NCBI GenBank assembly: GCA_964617875.1 | Contig: CAZUAI010000015.1 | Coordinates: 20,044-84,043 of the forward strand | From: CAZMVY01 sp964617875 | GTDB lineage: Bacteria; Planctomycetota; Phycisphaerae; UBA1845; PWPN01 | Length of the DNA: 64,000 bases | Reading direction: 5' to 3' | Shown here: positions 25,734 through 33,977 of the stretch, piece by piece | Layout: each line of letters starts with the position of its first letter | How positions within the stretch are numbered: position 1 is the stretch's first letter | Position numbers and translations under genes: made by a program | The notes under the pieces: generated by a model | What the model was told of the DNA's origin: nothing | Seen by the model: only the letters and a program-made list of their open reading frames with translations | Database searches by the model: none

Positions 25734-27356
25734 CTACTTCTCCGCGACCCATTCGACGATCGAGATGACCGCGTTGCCCTTGTCATGGGCATTGGCGGCT
25801 TCGACCAGCACTCTGCCCTCGGCGGTCTCGTCCGGGCCGACGGCACGCTCGACCCATCGCCCCTGCTGGAACTGCTCGATCACGCCCGCGGACTTGCCCG
25901 CGATCGTGAGCTTCACCTTCCGGCCGCCGCCGAAATTGTCCGGGTCGATCACGTACACGCGGACCGTTCCTTTCGAGCCCTTCGGCACGCTCAGCTCGAT
26001 CTGCACGGAACCCTGGTCGGCCGCACGGCAGTGATAGACCGGCATCGGCCAGTTGCCGTACGCGAATCCGCTCCGGGCGACGGCGCCGAACCCCGGCTCG
26101 GCGAAGATCACTTCCTTCTCCGGTCGTCCGCAGAGCATGAGCAGTTTCACGCCGCGCTTCCGGAGGTCGTCCGCCGAGGGCAGGTTCTCCTTCTCCGGCC
26201 AGAAGGGGTCGTCCGGCGCCGCCGCCCGTTCGGCGCACGGGGGCATCGGCGGGAGCGGCGCGTGCGGCTCCGTTTGGTACCAGTAGCAGGTGCTCGAGAG
26301 CTGGAGCGTGCTGCCTCGCTTGCTGAAATCGCGCCGGAACATCGGGTCCTCGTTCTTGCCGAAGCCGATCATCACGCGGAGCGACTTCTGGAAGCTGATC
26401 GCGTCGTTCACGAAGAACCGGTACGCCGCCGCCCCGCCCTTCAGGAACGGGAAATAGCCCGTGTAGGGGAAGAAGTTCTCCGTCTCCGGATAGCCCCAGC
26501 TGAAGCCGAACGAGTCCTCGATCCCCTGGAACTCGACCGACGGCTCCGCCTCGCCGTCGATGTAAAACTTCTCGTTCTCGTCCACGGGGTAGCCGCGCCC
26601 GGGACCGCGGACGGTCACGTTCCAGCCGACGAACTTGCCCTTGCCCCTGGCCTCCATGACGAAATAGTCGCGCTCGCCGAGCAGCAGATGCTCCTGCCGC
26701 CAGCAGGCGTGGAAGCGGCCCATGTCCGCCGGGATCCGATCCGCCGTGCGGTACATCACATAGCTGTAACACGGCATCCGCGACCACAGCTCGTCGCCCG
26801 GCGACAGCGGCCCGTCGTACACCAGTTCGATCCGCGCCGACTTGTGGAACGGCATCGGGAAGTAGGCGTTCCACCCGCGCCGCTTGTTGACGATGGCCGT
26901 GTTGACGTCCTCGCGGAGTCCCGCCGGGTCGCAGAAGAAATCGACCAGCGGGCAATCGACGCTCGGCGTCGTCTCGCCGTCCCAGTACATGCGGATGAGC
27001 AGGTCGCGGCCGAGCGGCTTCGGCGGCTGGAGAAACTGGCTCTGCGGCAGGGCGAAGTGGATCATCGTGATGGCGGCCGGCCCCGGGATGTCGGCCACGA
27101 CGACGGTCTTCAGATTGTTGAATCGCCCGGCGATCGGCGTCTCGAGCCACAGGCCGTTCTGTGCCGCCACGCGCCCCGGCGTCAGCACGGCCAGGTTGCC
27201 GATGCCGAGGCCTCCATCGGCGGGGGGTAGCGGCACATTGGCGGAGTCCGTCGCACCGGCGGGCTCCGCCGACGCGCGGGCCGGCTGCACCATTGTGCAG
27301 GCCCAGAACGATACTGCCATCAGACACGTCGCCATTCGGCAAACAACGGGACTCAT
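25734..27356 (-). CDS. DUF2961 (GH172-like) secreted glycosidase
   Basis: The 540-residue protein has a signal peptide (residues 1-32) and the DUF2961 double jelly-roll: TMIHFALPQSQF, LIRMYWDGETTPSVDCPLVD, then KFVGWNVTVRG, EKFYIDGEAEPSVEFQGIED and FGFSWGYPE. DUF2961 defines family GH172, which includes difructose-anhydride synthases, fructofuranosidases and arabinofuranosidases; the Glu/Asp residues of the EKFYIDGE-GIED segment match the family active-site region. The C-terminal 130 residues are an extra beta-domain. ATG 27356 is preceded by AAAGGCGG. It has its own promoter at 27418-27446 and leads the lipoprotein gene behind it. Confidence 0.85.
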   Translation of the reverse strand: MSPVVCRMATCLMAVSFWACTMVQPARASAEPAGATDSANVPLPPADGGLGIGNLAVLTPGRVAAQNGLWLETPIAGRFNNLKTVVVADIPGPAAITMIHFALPQSQFLQPPKPLGRDLLIRMYWDGETTPSVDCPLVDFFCDPAGLREDVNTAIVNKRRGWNAYFPMPFHKSARIELVYDGPLSPGDELWSRMPCYSYVMYRTADRIPADMGRFHACWRQEHLLLGERDYFVMEARGKGKFVGWNVTVRGPGRGYPVDENEKFYIDGEAEPSVEFQGIEDSFGFSWGYPETENFFPYTGYFPFLKGGAAAYRFFVNDAISFQKSLRVMIGFGKNEDPMFRRDFSKRGSTLQLSSTCYWYQTEPHAPLPPMPPCAERAAAPDDPFWPEKENLPSADDLRKRGVKLLMLCGRPEKEVIFAEPGFGAVARSGFAYGNWPMPVYHCRAADQGSVQIELSVPKGSKGTVRVYVIDPDNFGGGRKVKLTIAGKSAGVIEQFQQGRWVERAVGPDETAEGRVLVEAANAHDKGNAVISIVEWVAEK

Positions 27357-27417
27357 GTGGCCGCCTTTGCCCTGAGGGCTTTGGAAAGACCGCGGGACTC
27401 CAGACACCATCCGCCCC

Positions 27418-27446
27418 ACAATATGCCCAACGCCGGGACCGATCAA
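27418..27446 (-). promoter_or_regulatory. Promoter of the GH172-like/lipoprotein pair
   Basis: Minus-strand TTGATC (27441-27446), 17 bases, TATTGT (27418-27423), about 60 bases before the ATG at 27356. Confidence 0.55.
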
Positions 27447-27466
27447 CCGAGCCGATGTGCGCGTGG

Positions 27467-28273
27467 TCAGGCTTGAACCGACTGGAGCAGTGCGGCGTGC
27501 AGGTTGGGGCCTGCGGCGAGGTAGGGAGTCTTGACCGGGTGCACGCGGCGGTCCGGCGGGACCGGGAAAATCGGTTGGCCCCGCAAGTCGGTGACGACGC
27601 CGCCCGCTTCCATCACCAGCAGCGCCCCGGCGGCCACGTCCCAGAGGTTCGATCCGTAGCAGATCGAGGCATCCATCGCCCCGCTTGCCACCATGGCCAG
27701 GTGCAGGGCCGTCGTGCCGAGGTTCCGCATCGTCGTCTGGTCGAGCCAGTTGTGGATAAGGCGGGGCAACGGATTGCCGTTGCCCGCCGGGGCGCCGACG
27801 AGCGTATCGCCCGACGGCGGGTTGTCCGCCGTGCGGAGCCGCACACGATCACACCAGGCGCCGCCGCCGGCTTGGGCCCAGTACGTGCGGTCGCTCATCA
27901 CGTCGTACACGACGCCGATCTCGGGCGCTCCTTCGCACAGCACCGCGACGCACGTCGCGAACGGCGCGAGCCCGCGGGCGTAATTCCGCGTGCCGTCGAT
28001 CGGGTCGATCACCCAGCACCACCGCGCGACGTCGGCGGGGACGTGCCGTTCGGGTCGCTCGAGCGTCTCCTCGGTCAGTACGGCATGGCCGGGGTAGTGC
28101 CGTGCGATCGCGTCCACGATCAGGGCCTGGACCGCGTGGTCCGCGTCGGTGACCGGCGTGCGGTCGACCTTCTGCGACACGGTTGTGGAGCCGAGCCGTT
28201 CCCGCGCGAGGGTTCCGCCGGCGCGTGCCCATTCGATCGCGTGAGCCAGTATGTCGGTCGTGCTTTCGCTCAT
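27467..28273 (-). CDS. Inositol-monophosphatase-family phosphatase
   Basis: The 268-residue cytoplasmic enzyme shows the metal-binding set of the Mg-dependent, Li-sensitive phosphatases: LTEET, WVIDPIDGTRNYARG (the WxDPxDGT signature, near residue 88) and NLWDVAAGALLVMEAGG (near residue 213). Family members hydrolyse inositol-1-phosphate, histidinol-phosphate or 3'-phosphoadenosine phosphates; the sequence alone does not decide. The start ATG 28273 overlaps the stop of the xylulokinase-like gene (ATGA), so the two are translationally coupled, which hints at a sugar-phosphate substrate. Confidence 0.88.
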   Translation of the reverse strand: MSESTTDILAHAIEWARAGGTLARERLGSTTVSQKVDRTPVTDADHAVQALIVDAIARHYPGHAVLTEETLERPERHVPADVARWCWVIDPIDGTRNYARGLAPFATCVAVLCEGAPEIGVVYDVMSDRTYWAQAGGGAWCDRVRLRTADNPPSGDTLVGAPAGNGNPLPRLIHNWLDQTTMRNLGTTALHLAMVASGAMDASICYGSNLWDVAAGALLVMEAGGVVTDLRGQPIFPVPPDRRVHPVKTPYLAAGPNLHAALLQSVQA

Positions 28274-29811
28274 TGGGACAGTGCGGCGATCCGTTCGAAT
28301 TCGCCCCTCAACGCCGGGTACAGGCGGTGGTATTGTCCGTAGGCGGCGTCGTAGGTCTTGCGGTGTGCCGCGTTCGGCTCGCGTGTGTCGGTGATGCGGA
28401 TGAACGCCTCGCATGCCTCGGGAACCGACTTGAAGACGCCCGTGCCGACGGCCGCCAGGATCGCCACGCCGTACGCCGCGCCTTCCTGCGTGTTGATCGT
28501 CGTGACGTTCGCGTCGTAGATGTCGGCCTGGAGCTGCCGCCACCACGTGCTGACGGCCCCGCCGCCGCCGGCCCGCACCTCGGTGATCTTCAGTCCCCCG
28601 GCCCGCATGATCTCGATCTGGTCGCGCATGCCGAACGTGATGCCCTCGAGGACGGCGCGGACCATCGCCGCCTTGTCGTGCCGCACCGTGAGGCCGACCC
28701 AGCCGCCGCGGGCGTTCGGGTCCGGGTGCGGGCAACGTTCGCCCGTCAGGTACGGCAGGAAGAACAGCCCCTCGGCGCCCGGCGGGGCCTTCTCGGCCAG
28801 CTTGATGAGCTGGCTGTAGATCGCCCCGGGATCCTTCCGGGCCTTCCGCAGGGCCGCGACCTCTTCCGCGTACAAGGCGTTTCGCAGCCACTGAAAGCTG
28901 CCGCCGGCGGCCAGCATGCATCCGAAGACGCACCACTTGCCCGGCACCGCGTGGCAGAACGATTGCAGGTTGCCGTCCTTGTTCGGCACGGGCTTGTCGG
29001 CGTGGGCGAAGACGACGCCGCTCGTTCCCATCGTCGCCGAAACGACGCCCGACCGCACGATGCCGTTGCCGACCGCGCCGGCCGGCTGGTCGCCCGCGCC
29101 GCCGACGACGGGCGTGCCGACGGCAAGCCCCGTCGCCTTCGCCGCGGTCCGGGTGATCCGGCCGCTGACGACCGTGGACTCGTACACAGGCGGGAGCAGA
29201 TCAACGTTGATCCGCAGTTTGCCGAGCAGGCCGCGGTGCCAGTTGCGCGCTTTCACGTCGAGCAGGAGCGTCCCGGCGGCGTCGCTGACCTCCGAGGCGT
29301 ATTCGCCGGTCAGGCGAAGACGGATGTAATCCTTCGGCAGGAGCACCTTGTGCGTCTGCTCGTAGACCCGCGGGTCGTGACGGCGGACCCACAGGATCTT
29401 CGGCGCCGTAAAGCCGGTCAGGGCCACGTTGTTGACCATGCCGATCAGCTTGCCGCGACCACCGGCGAGGCGCTCGATCTCTTCGCATTCGGCGGCCGTC
29501 CGCTGGTCGTTCCACAACAGCGCACGGCGGAGCGACTGCCCGGCGCGGTCCACGAAGACGCTGCCGTGCATCTGGCCGCTGAGGCCGACGCCCGTGATCT
29601 TCGCCGCACTCACGCGGGCCTTCCTGCACACCTCGCTGATGCCGCGGATGACCGCCCGCCACCAGTCGTTCGGGTCCTGTTCCGACCAGCCCGGCTTCGG
29701 CACGTGGACGGGGTATTCCGCGCTGGCGGTCGCCAGCACCTTGCCCTTCGCGTTGCAGAGCAGCGTCTTGGTGGCCGATGTGCCAATGTCTATTCCGAGC
29801 AGCAGGCTCAT
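28270..29811 (-). CDS. xylB: FGGY-family carbohydrate kinase, xylulokinase-like
   Basis: The 513-residue protein has the FGGY kinase framework: GIDIGTSATKTLLCNAKGK at the N-terminus, GLSGQMHGSVFVDRAGQ and LLWNDQRT (a xylulokinase-like pattern), GTSGVVFAH in the phosphate-binding region, LTGERCPHPDPNARGGWVGL and AGGGGAVSTWWRQLQADIY near the C-terminus. It should phosphorylate D-xylulose or a related ketose for the pentose phosphate route. ATG 29811 has GAGGA six bases upstream. No xylose isomerase or sugar transporter is in the window. It is the first gene behind the promoter at 29864-29892 and is coupled to the phosphatase gene after it. Confidence 0.88.
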   Translation of the reverse strand: MSLLLGIDIGTSATKTLLCNAKGKVLATASAEYPVHVPKPGWSEQDPNDWWRAVIRGISEVCRKARVSAAKITGVGLSGQMHGSVFVDRAGQSLRRALLWNDQRTAAECEEIERLAGGRGKLIGMVNNVALTGFTAPKILWVRRHDPRVYEQTHKVLLPKDYIRLRLTGEYASEVSDAAGTLLLDVKARNWHRGLLGKLRINVDLLPPVYESTVVSGRITRTAAKATGLAVGTPVVGGAGDQPAGAVGNGIVRSGVVSATMGTSGVVFAHADKPVPNKDGNLQSFCHAVPGKWCVFGCMLAAGGSFQWLRNALYAEEVAALRKARKDPGAIYSQLIKLAEKAPPGAEGLFFLPYLTGERCPHPDPNARGGWVGLTVRHDKAAMVRAVLEGITFGMRDQIEIMRAGGLKITEVRAGGGGAVSTWWRQLQADIYDANVTTINTQEGAAYGVAILAAVGTGVFKSVPEACEAFIRITDTREPNAAHRKTYDAAYGQYHRLYPALRGEFERIAALSQ

Positions 29812-29863
29812 ATCCGATCCTCGCGGTAGAAAACCCGTGCCGGCCGACGCGGCACGTGTCGGC

Positions 29864-29892
29864 AGTATACCCGGCTTGGGCCGATCACCCAA
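29864..29892 (-). promoter_or_regulatory. Promoter of xylB and the phosphatase gene
   Basis: Minus-strand TTGGGT (29887-29892), 17 bases, TATACT (29864-29869); the leader to ATG 29811 is about 47 bases. Confidence 0.55.
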
Positions 29893-29982
29893 CCGGGCGG
29901 CGATGTGGTGTGCCTGCGCTCCCGCCGGTGGTACGCAGGCGGAACCGGGGGAAAGGGCGCAAGCGGAGAGGGACGCAGTACC

Positions 29983-30011
29983 TTGCATGTCATGAGAGTC
30001 TCTGGTACTCT
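29983..30011 (+). promoter_or_regulatory. Possible promoter of the ABC exporter operon
   Basis: TTGCAT (29983-29988), 17 bases, TACTCT (30006-30011) with an extended TGG just before it. It is far (about 255 bases) from the first start codon. Confidence 0.4.
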
Positions 30012-30270
30012 ACTGTGCCCGGCGCGGCGGGGGTACTGCATTTGCGGCACGCTTCGTCCGGTGGGGCGGTTCGGGGCGCCGGGGGATTCTGCGGGGTGCG
30101 AAACGCTCATGTTCGGACGGTTTACGCCGGCCCCTTGCGGATTTTCGGGCCTGGCGACGCTTGAACTGCGGGCGGCGCGGCACGTTGCCGCGGGATTCGG
30201 CTGAGGCGGAGGCGGTGTGCAGGCCGTCCTGCGGAGCAGGCCGGGTGTGTGCGGCCTCCAGAGCCGGGCT

Positions 30271-31407
30271 ATGGTTCCGATTGCGCGACGAAACCTGTTT
30301 CACGACAAGATCAAGCTCGCCACGGCGCTGGCGGGCGTGGTCTTCTCCGTGCTGCTCGTGACGTGCCTGGGCGGGCTTTACGTCGGCGCGAGCCAGAATG
30401 CCTCGGGGCTCGTGGACAACGCCGGCGCCGACCTGTGGATCGCGGCGCCGGGCACGCGGGCGGTGGACCTTTCCGAGCCGATCAGCATCCGCCGACTGTA
30501 CCAGGCCCTTGCGACGCGAGGCGTGCTCTGGGCCGAGCCGCTGCTCGTGCAGTTCTCGCAGTGGAAGCTCCCCGACGGGCGTCAGGAGATCGCGGAGGTC
30601 GTCGGCATCGAGCCGAACTCCATGCTGAATCTTCCCTGGGGCATGGCCGACGGCAAGCGCTCGTACATCCGCCACGACAGCGGCGTCATCATCGACGAAC
30701 GCGAGCGGCAGCGGTTCGGCTCCGGCACCCGCCGGCTCGAACTCGGAGACCGGGTGGAGATCTTCAATACCCGGGCGCGTGTTGCCGGATTTTCTCGCGG
30801 CGTGGGGAGCGTGACGACGATCCCGTACGTCTTCACCACGCGCTCGCAGGCCGAGCGGAGCACGCCGATCGCCGAGGGACAGACGAAGTTCGTCGTCGTG
30901 AAGGCCGCCCCCGGCGTTGATGTGAGCGCGCTGCAACAGCGGCTCGCGGCACGCATGCCGGATGTCGATGTGCTGACGGCGGGCGAGCTTTCGCGATTGA
31001 GCCGCCAGTACTGGCTGTTCAACACGGGTGTCGGCGTGGGCATCATCTTCGCGGCAACGCTGGGGCTGATCGTCGGCAGCGCGATCGTGAGCCAGACGAT
31101 CTACGCGGCGACGCTCGACCGGCTCGGCGAGTACGGCACGCTCAAGGCGCTGGGCATGAGCAATCGGACGCTTGGTTTCATCATCCTGCGGCAGTCGCTG
31201 CTCATCGGGTTCCTGGGCTACGGCCTGGGGGCGGCGATGGCGGCCCTGCTGAGCCGGAGGATGCCCGAGTGGAACCTCTCGGTCACGATCCCGCCGTGGC
31301 TTTATGCGGCGGTTCTTGCGGTGACGGTGCTGATCTGTGCGGCGTCGAGTCTGACGAGCGTGAACAAAGTGTTCCGGCTTTCGCCGGCCAGCGTGTTCCA
31401 CGGGTGA
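30271..31407 (+). CDS. ABC exporter permease, FtsX/DevC-like
   Basis: The 378-residue membrane protein has one helix near the N-terminus (LATALAGVVFSVLLVTCLGG), a periplasmic part of about 220 residues, and three C-terminal helices (from GVGVGIIFAATLGLIVGSA on), the FtsX-domain layout of MacB/DevC permeases. The cytoplasmic loop LDRLGEYGTLKALGMSNRTL is the usual coupling segment. With the following ATPase and membrane-fusion genes it forms a DevBCA-like tripartite exporter. ATG 30271 was preferred over the start at 30217 because it gives a normal short N-terminus; the ribosome site is weak. Confidence 0.85.
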   Translation: MVPIARRNLFHDKIKLATALAGVVFSVLLVTCLGGLYVGASQNASGLVDNAGADLWIAAPGTRAVDLSEPISIRRLYQALATRGVLWAEPLLVQFSQWKLPDGRQEIAEVVGIEPNSMLNLPWGMADGKRSYIRHDSGVIIDERERQRFGSGTRRLELGDRVEIFNTRARVAGFSRGVGSVTTIPYVFTTRSQAERSTPIAEGQTKFVVVKAAPGVDVSALQQRLAARMPDVDVLTAGELSRLSRQYWLFNTGVGVGIIFAATLGLIVGSAIVSQTIYAATLDRLGEYGTLKALGMSNRTLGFIILRQSLLIGFLGYGLGAAMAALLSRRMPEWNLSVTIPPWLYAAVLAVTVLICAASSLTSVNKVFRLSPASVFHG

Positions 31408-31417
31408 CGGCGGAGAC

Positions 31418-32161
31418 ATGGTCGCACACGCAATCGAACCGGCGTCAGGCGATTCAAGGCCCGCAACGGCCGCGGCGATGCGGCTGCGCGGGATTGCGAA
31501 GTCGTTCGGCCGGCCGACGAGGATGATCGAGGTCCTGCACGGGATCGACCTCGACGTACGGAGCGGCCGGTTGATGCTGCTCATGGGGCCGTCGGGCTCG
31601 GGCAAGACGACGCTGCTGACGATCATGGGGCTGCTGCAGCGCCCCACGGGGGGCACCGTCGAGATCGAGGGCCGGGACGTGAGCGGCCTGACGGAGGCCG
31701 AACTGCCTTCGCTCCGGCGGCGGCACGTCAGCTTCGTGTTTCAGGCATTCAACCTCCTGGGCTCGCTGACGGCGGCGGAGAACGTGCAGGTGGCGATCGA
31801 GCTGCAGGGGGTCCGGGGAAGACAGGCAAGGAGGCAGTCACTCGATCTTCTCGACCGCGTGGGGCTGTCGGACCGTGCGGACCACTGGCCGGCGGAACTC
31901 AGCGGCGGCGAGAAGCAGCGCGTGGGCGTGGCGAGGGCGCTCGCTTCGCCGGCGGGCATCATGCTCGCGGACGAGCCGACGGGGAACCTCGACGGCGAAA
32001 CGTCGCGATGCGTGGTGGACCTGCTGCGGCGTCTGGCTCACGAGGAGGGCCGCGCGGTCGTCGTCGTGACGCACGATCCGCGGCTGGAGCCGCTGGCCGA
32101 TCGCGTGGTTCGGATCGAGGACGGACGGATCACGGCAGACACGGATGAGGCATGCTTATGA
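31418..32161 (+). CDS. ABC exporter ATP-binding protein, LolD/DevA-like
   Basis: The 247-residue ATPase has Walker A GPSGSGKTTL (near residue 50), FQAFNLLGSLTAAENV after the Q-loop, signature LSGGEKQRV, Walker B GIMLADEPTGNLD and switch His in VTHDPRLEPL. All are typical of the MacB/LolD/DevA group that powers mechanotransmission exporters. It starts ten bases after the permease stop and its last codons overlap the start of the membrane-fusion gene by ten bases. A 20-residue non-conserved leader precedes the domain. Confidence 0.9.
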   Translation: MVAHAIEPASGDSRPATAAAMRLRGIAKSFGRPTRMIEVLHGIDLDVRSGRLMLLMGPSGSGKTTLLTIMGLLQRPTGGTVEIEGRDVSGLTEAELPSLRRRHVSFVFQAFNLLGSLTAAENVQVAIELQGVRGRQARRQSLDLLDRVGLSDRADHWPAELSGGEKQRVGVARALASPAGIMLADEPTGNLDGETSRCVVDLLRRLAHEEGRAVVVVTHDPRLEPLADRVVRIEDGRITADTDEACL

Positions 32162-33237
32162 AGCGATTGAGCGGATTTCTGGCCGTTGTGGCGGCCGTCG
32201 GCGTCGGCGGCGCGGCGTATCTTCTCCTGGTGCATTCGGGGGGACACGCGGCGATTGCCGGCGGACCGGCGCCCGTGCGGCCGTTGCAGGATGCGCCGGA
32301 TCTGCTGTTCAGCGCTCCGGGCGTCACGGAACCCCAGTCGAAGACCGTCAGTATCGTGAGCGAGCTGGGCGGCACGATTCGGGCGGTCCATGTCCGGGCG
32401 GGCGATCCCGTGAAGAAGGGGCAGGTGCTCGCCGAGCTTCACGACAGTATTCAGAAGGCGGGTGTCGATCTTGCCCGCGCGACCCTGGCACGGGCCGAGG
32501 CGGAATTGTTGCGGCTGCGGAACGGCGAGCGGCCCGAGGAGCGGGCGATCATCAAGTCCAAGCTCGACGAGGCCGAGGCGTCGCTGCGGCTCGCCGAGTT
32601 CGAGTGGCAGCGGGCCCAGAAGATGGTCCAGCAGGACGCCATCTCGACGAAGGAGATCGAGAGCGCACGGATCGGGCTGGCGCTGGCCCAGGCACGCCGC
32701 GATGGGGCCAGGAAACAGTGGGAACTGTCCGAGGCGGGGCCGCGAGCCGAGGACGTTGCCCGGGCCGTCGCCGCCGTCGATGAGGCCAGGGCATCGCTCG
32801 ATGCCGCCGTGGCCCTTCTCGAGAAGACCCGCATCCGGAGCCCGCTCGACGGCATCGTGATCTACCGCTATCGCGAGCCGGGCGAGGCCGTCTTCACGGA
32901 CGTGCCGAGCCCGATTCTGTCCGTCGGCGATCGCAGCCGCCTGCGCGTCCGTGTCGACGTGGACGAACTCGACGTGACGCAGGTGCGCGTCGGCCAGCGG
33001 ATCTGTGCCACGGCCCCGGCCTACGGCGACAAGCGGTTTGCGGGCCGTGTTCTTCACATCGAGCCGACGCTCGGCCGCAAGAACTTCCGCACCAACAGCC
33101 CCACGGAGAAGGTGGACATGAAGGTGCAGGAGGTGGTCGTCGAACTGGACGACGCGGACGAGGTCCCCGTCGAACTGCCGATGGTCGTGTGGTTTTTCGA
33201 CCAACCCCGGCGGCCGGCGACTGAGTTGTCCCGGTAG
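32152..33237 (+). CDS. Membrane fusion protein of the exporter, HlyD/DevB-like
   Basis: The 361-residue protein has an N-terminal anchor (residues about 5-26), a lipoyl-like half-motif (ELGGTIRAVHVRAGDPVKKG), a long alpha-helical hairpin (residues about 100-225, rich in Ala, Glu and Arg), the second lipoyl half (TRIRSPLDGIVIYRYREPGE) and a beta-barrel end. This is the adaptor that links an inner-membrane ABC exporter to the outer membrane. The gene overlaps the ATPase by ten bases. No outer-membrane TolC-like gene follows, so a factor encoded elsewhere would be needed. Confidence 0.88.
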   Translation: MLMKRLSGFLAVVAAVGVGGAAYLLLVHSGGHAAIAGGPAPVRPLQDAPDLLFSAPGVTEPQSKTVSIVSELGGTIRAVHVRAGDPVKKGQVLAELHDSIQKAGVDLARATLARAEAELLRLRNGERPEERAIIKSKLDEAEASLRLAEFEWQRAQKMVQQDAISTKEIESARIGLALAQARRDGARKQWELSEAGPRAEDVARAVAAVDEARASLDAAVALLEKTRIRSPLDGIVIYRYREPGEAVFTDVPSPILSVGDRSRLRVRVDVDELDVTQVRVGQRICATAPAYGDKRFAGRVLHIEPTLGRKNFRTNSPTEKVDMKVQEVVVELDDADEVPVELPMVVWFFDQPRRPATELSR

Positions 33238-33239
33238 TG

Positions 33240-33353
33240 CGGATGGGTTCCGCCTCCGCCCGGCTGGGGACACCGGGCCCCGTTCCCTTCGGTTGGCAGG
33301 CCGACAAGGCCGTCCTCGCATTCCCGGCGGCAGGGGTGATCGGCACGTCGCAA
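33240..33353 (-). pseudogene. Decayed copy of a zinc-ribbon N-terminus
   Basis: Read on the minus strand from 33353, this stretch gives RRADHPCRREC and then LVGLPTEGNGARCPQPGG. It lines up with the start of the intact neighbour gene (RADHPRCLWCEYD, LFGLPAEDDIVRCPECG). The second CxxC is lost and the first is out of spacing, and no membrane part follows, so it is a truncated, decayed duplicate lying directly downstream of the intact gene. Confidence 0.5.
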
Positions 33354-33366
33354 TTCCGCATCGGTT

Positions 33367-33972
33367 TCAGTTGCCTTTGCGGCCGGCGAGCTGGTCGTGC
33401 ATGTGCCTCAGGATGCGTCGCGCTCGCCTGTAGAGCCATACGCCGAGCGCGAGGGCCCCCGCTCCGCCAAGGGCCGCTGCAAGGGCAGAGAGCGAGTATC
33501 CCGTCGAGGGCGACAGGAGCTGGGTAAGACCGCCATATCCCAGCGGGATGCTTACGAAGAAAAGCGCAGCGCAGAGGTGGAAGAGGACGAGCATCTCGCG
33601 GGCGCGCAACACGAAGCGATAGCGGTGAACGTAGCAGAACGTGCTCACAAGCCATACTGCCGCGCCGAGGACGGCACAGGCGATGAACGCGTGCAAGACG
33701 TCGGTTAATGTCGGTCGCCAAGGTCGTTCAAGGAACGCGAGGATCGCGAAATACGCGCCGAACAGCGCCGAAACCGCGCTGATCGCCGGCAGGCTCTCCA
33801 TCCCGCGAACGCGTCTCGCCCGCTCCTTCGGCGGAATGCTTGCCAGCCGCAGGTCCGACCGGTTCCCGCACTCCGGGCAACGGACAATGTCGTCCTCGGC
33901 CGGCAGGCCGAACAGGTCGTATTCGCACCACAGGCAGCGGGGGTGGTCGGCACGCGGCGTTTCGGCATCCAT
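33367..33972 (-). CDS. Zinc-ribbon membrane protein, function unknown
   Basis: The 201-residue protein begins with a two-CxxC zinc ribbon (CLWC at residue 13, CPEC about residue 32) and then has four hydrophobic segments (residues about 55-180), ending in a basic tail. Small proteins that join such a ribbon to membrane helices are common in planctomycetes and have no assigned role. The start ATG 33972 lies five bases after the stop of the DUF457/TPR gene, so both are one operon. Confidence 0.7.
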   Translation of the reverse strand: MDAETPRADHPRCLWCEYDLFGLPAEDDIVRCPECGNRSDLRLASIPPKERARRVRGMESLPAISAVSALFGAYFAILAFLERPWRPTLTDVLHAFIACAVLGAAVWLVSTFCYVHRYRFVLRAREMLVLFHLCAALFFVSIPLGYGGLTQLLSPSTGYSLSALAAALGGAGALALGVWLYRRARRILRHMHDQLAGRKGN

Positions 33973-33977
33973 GTCGG

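Larger units (their letters stand above)
29812..30270. other. Divergent gene-free interval between xylB and the ABC exporter
   Basis: About 460 bases without a supported gene. It holds one promoter for each direction (29864-29892 minus; 29983-30011 plus). The plus-strand promoter would leave a 250-base GC-rich leader before ATG 30271. I see no riboswitch I can name in it. Confidence 0.45.

Noticed and set aside
25488..27230. 580-codon plus-strand frame
   Set aside because: Antisense to the GH172-like gene, Arg/Val/His-rich, no motif.
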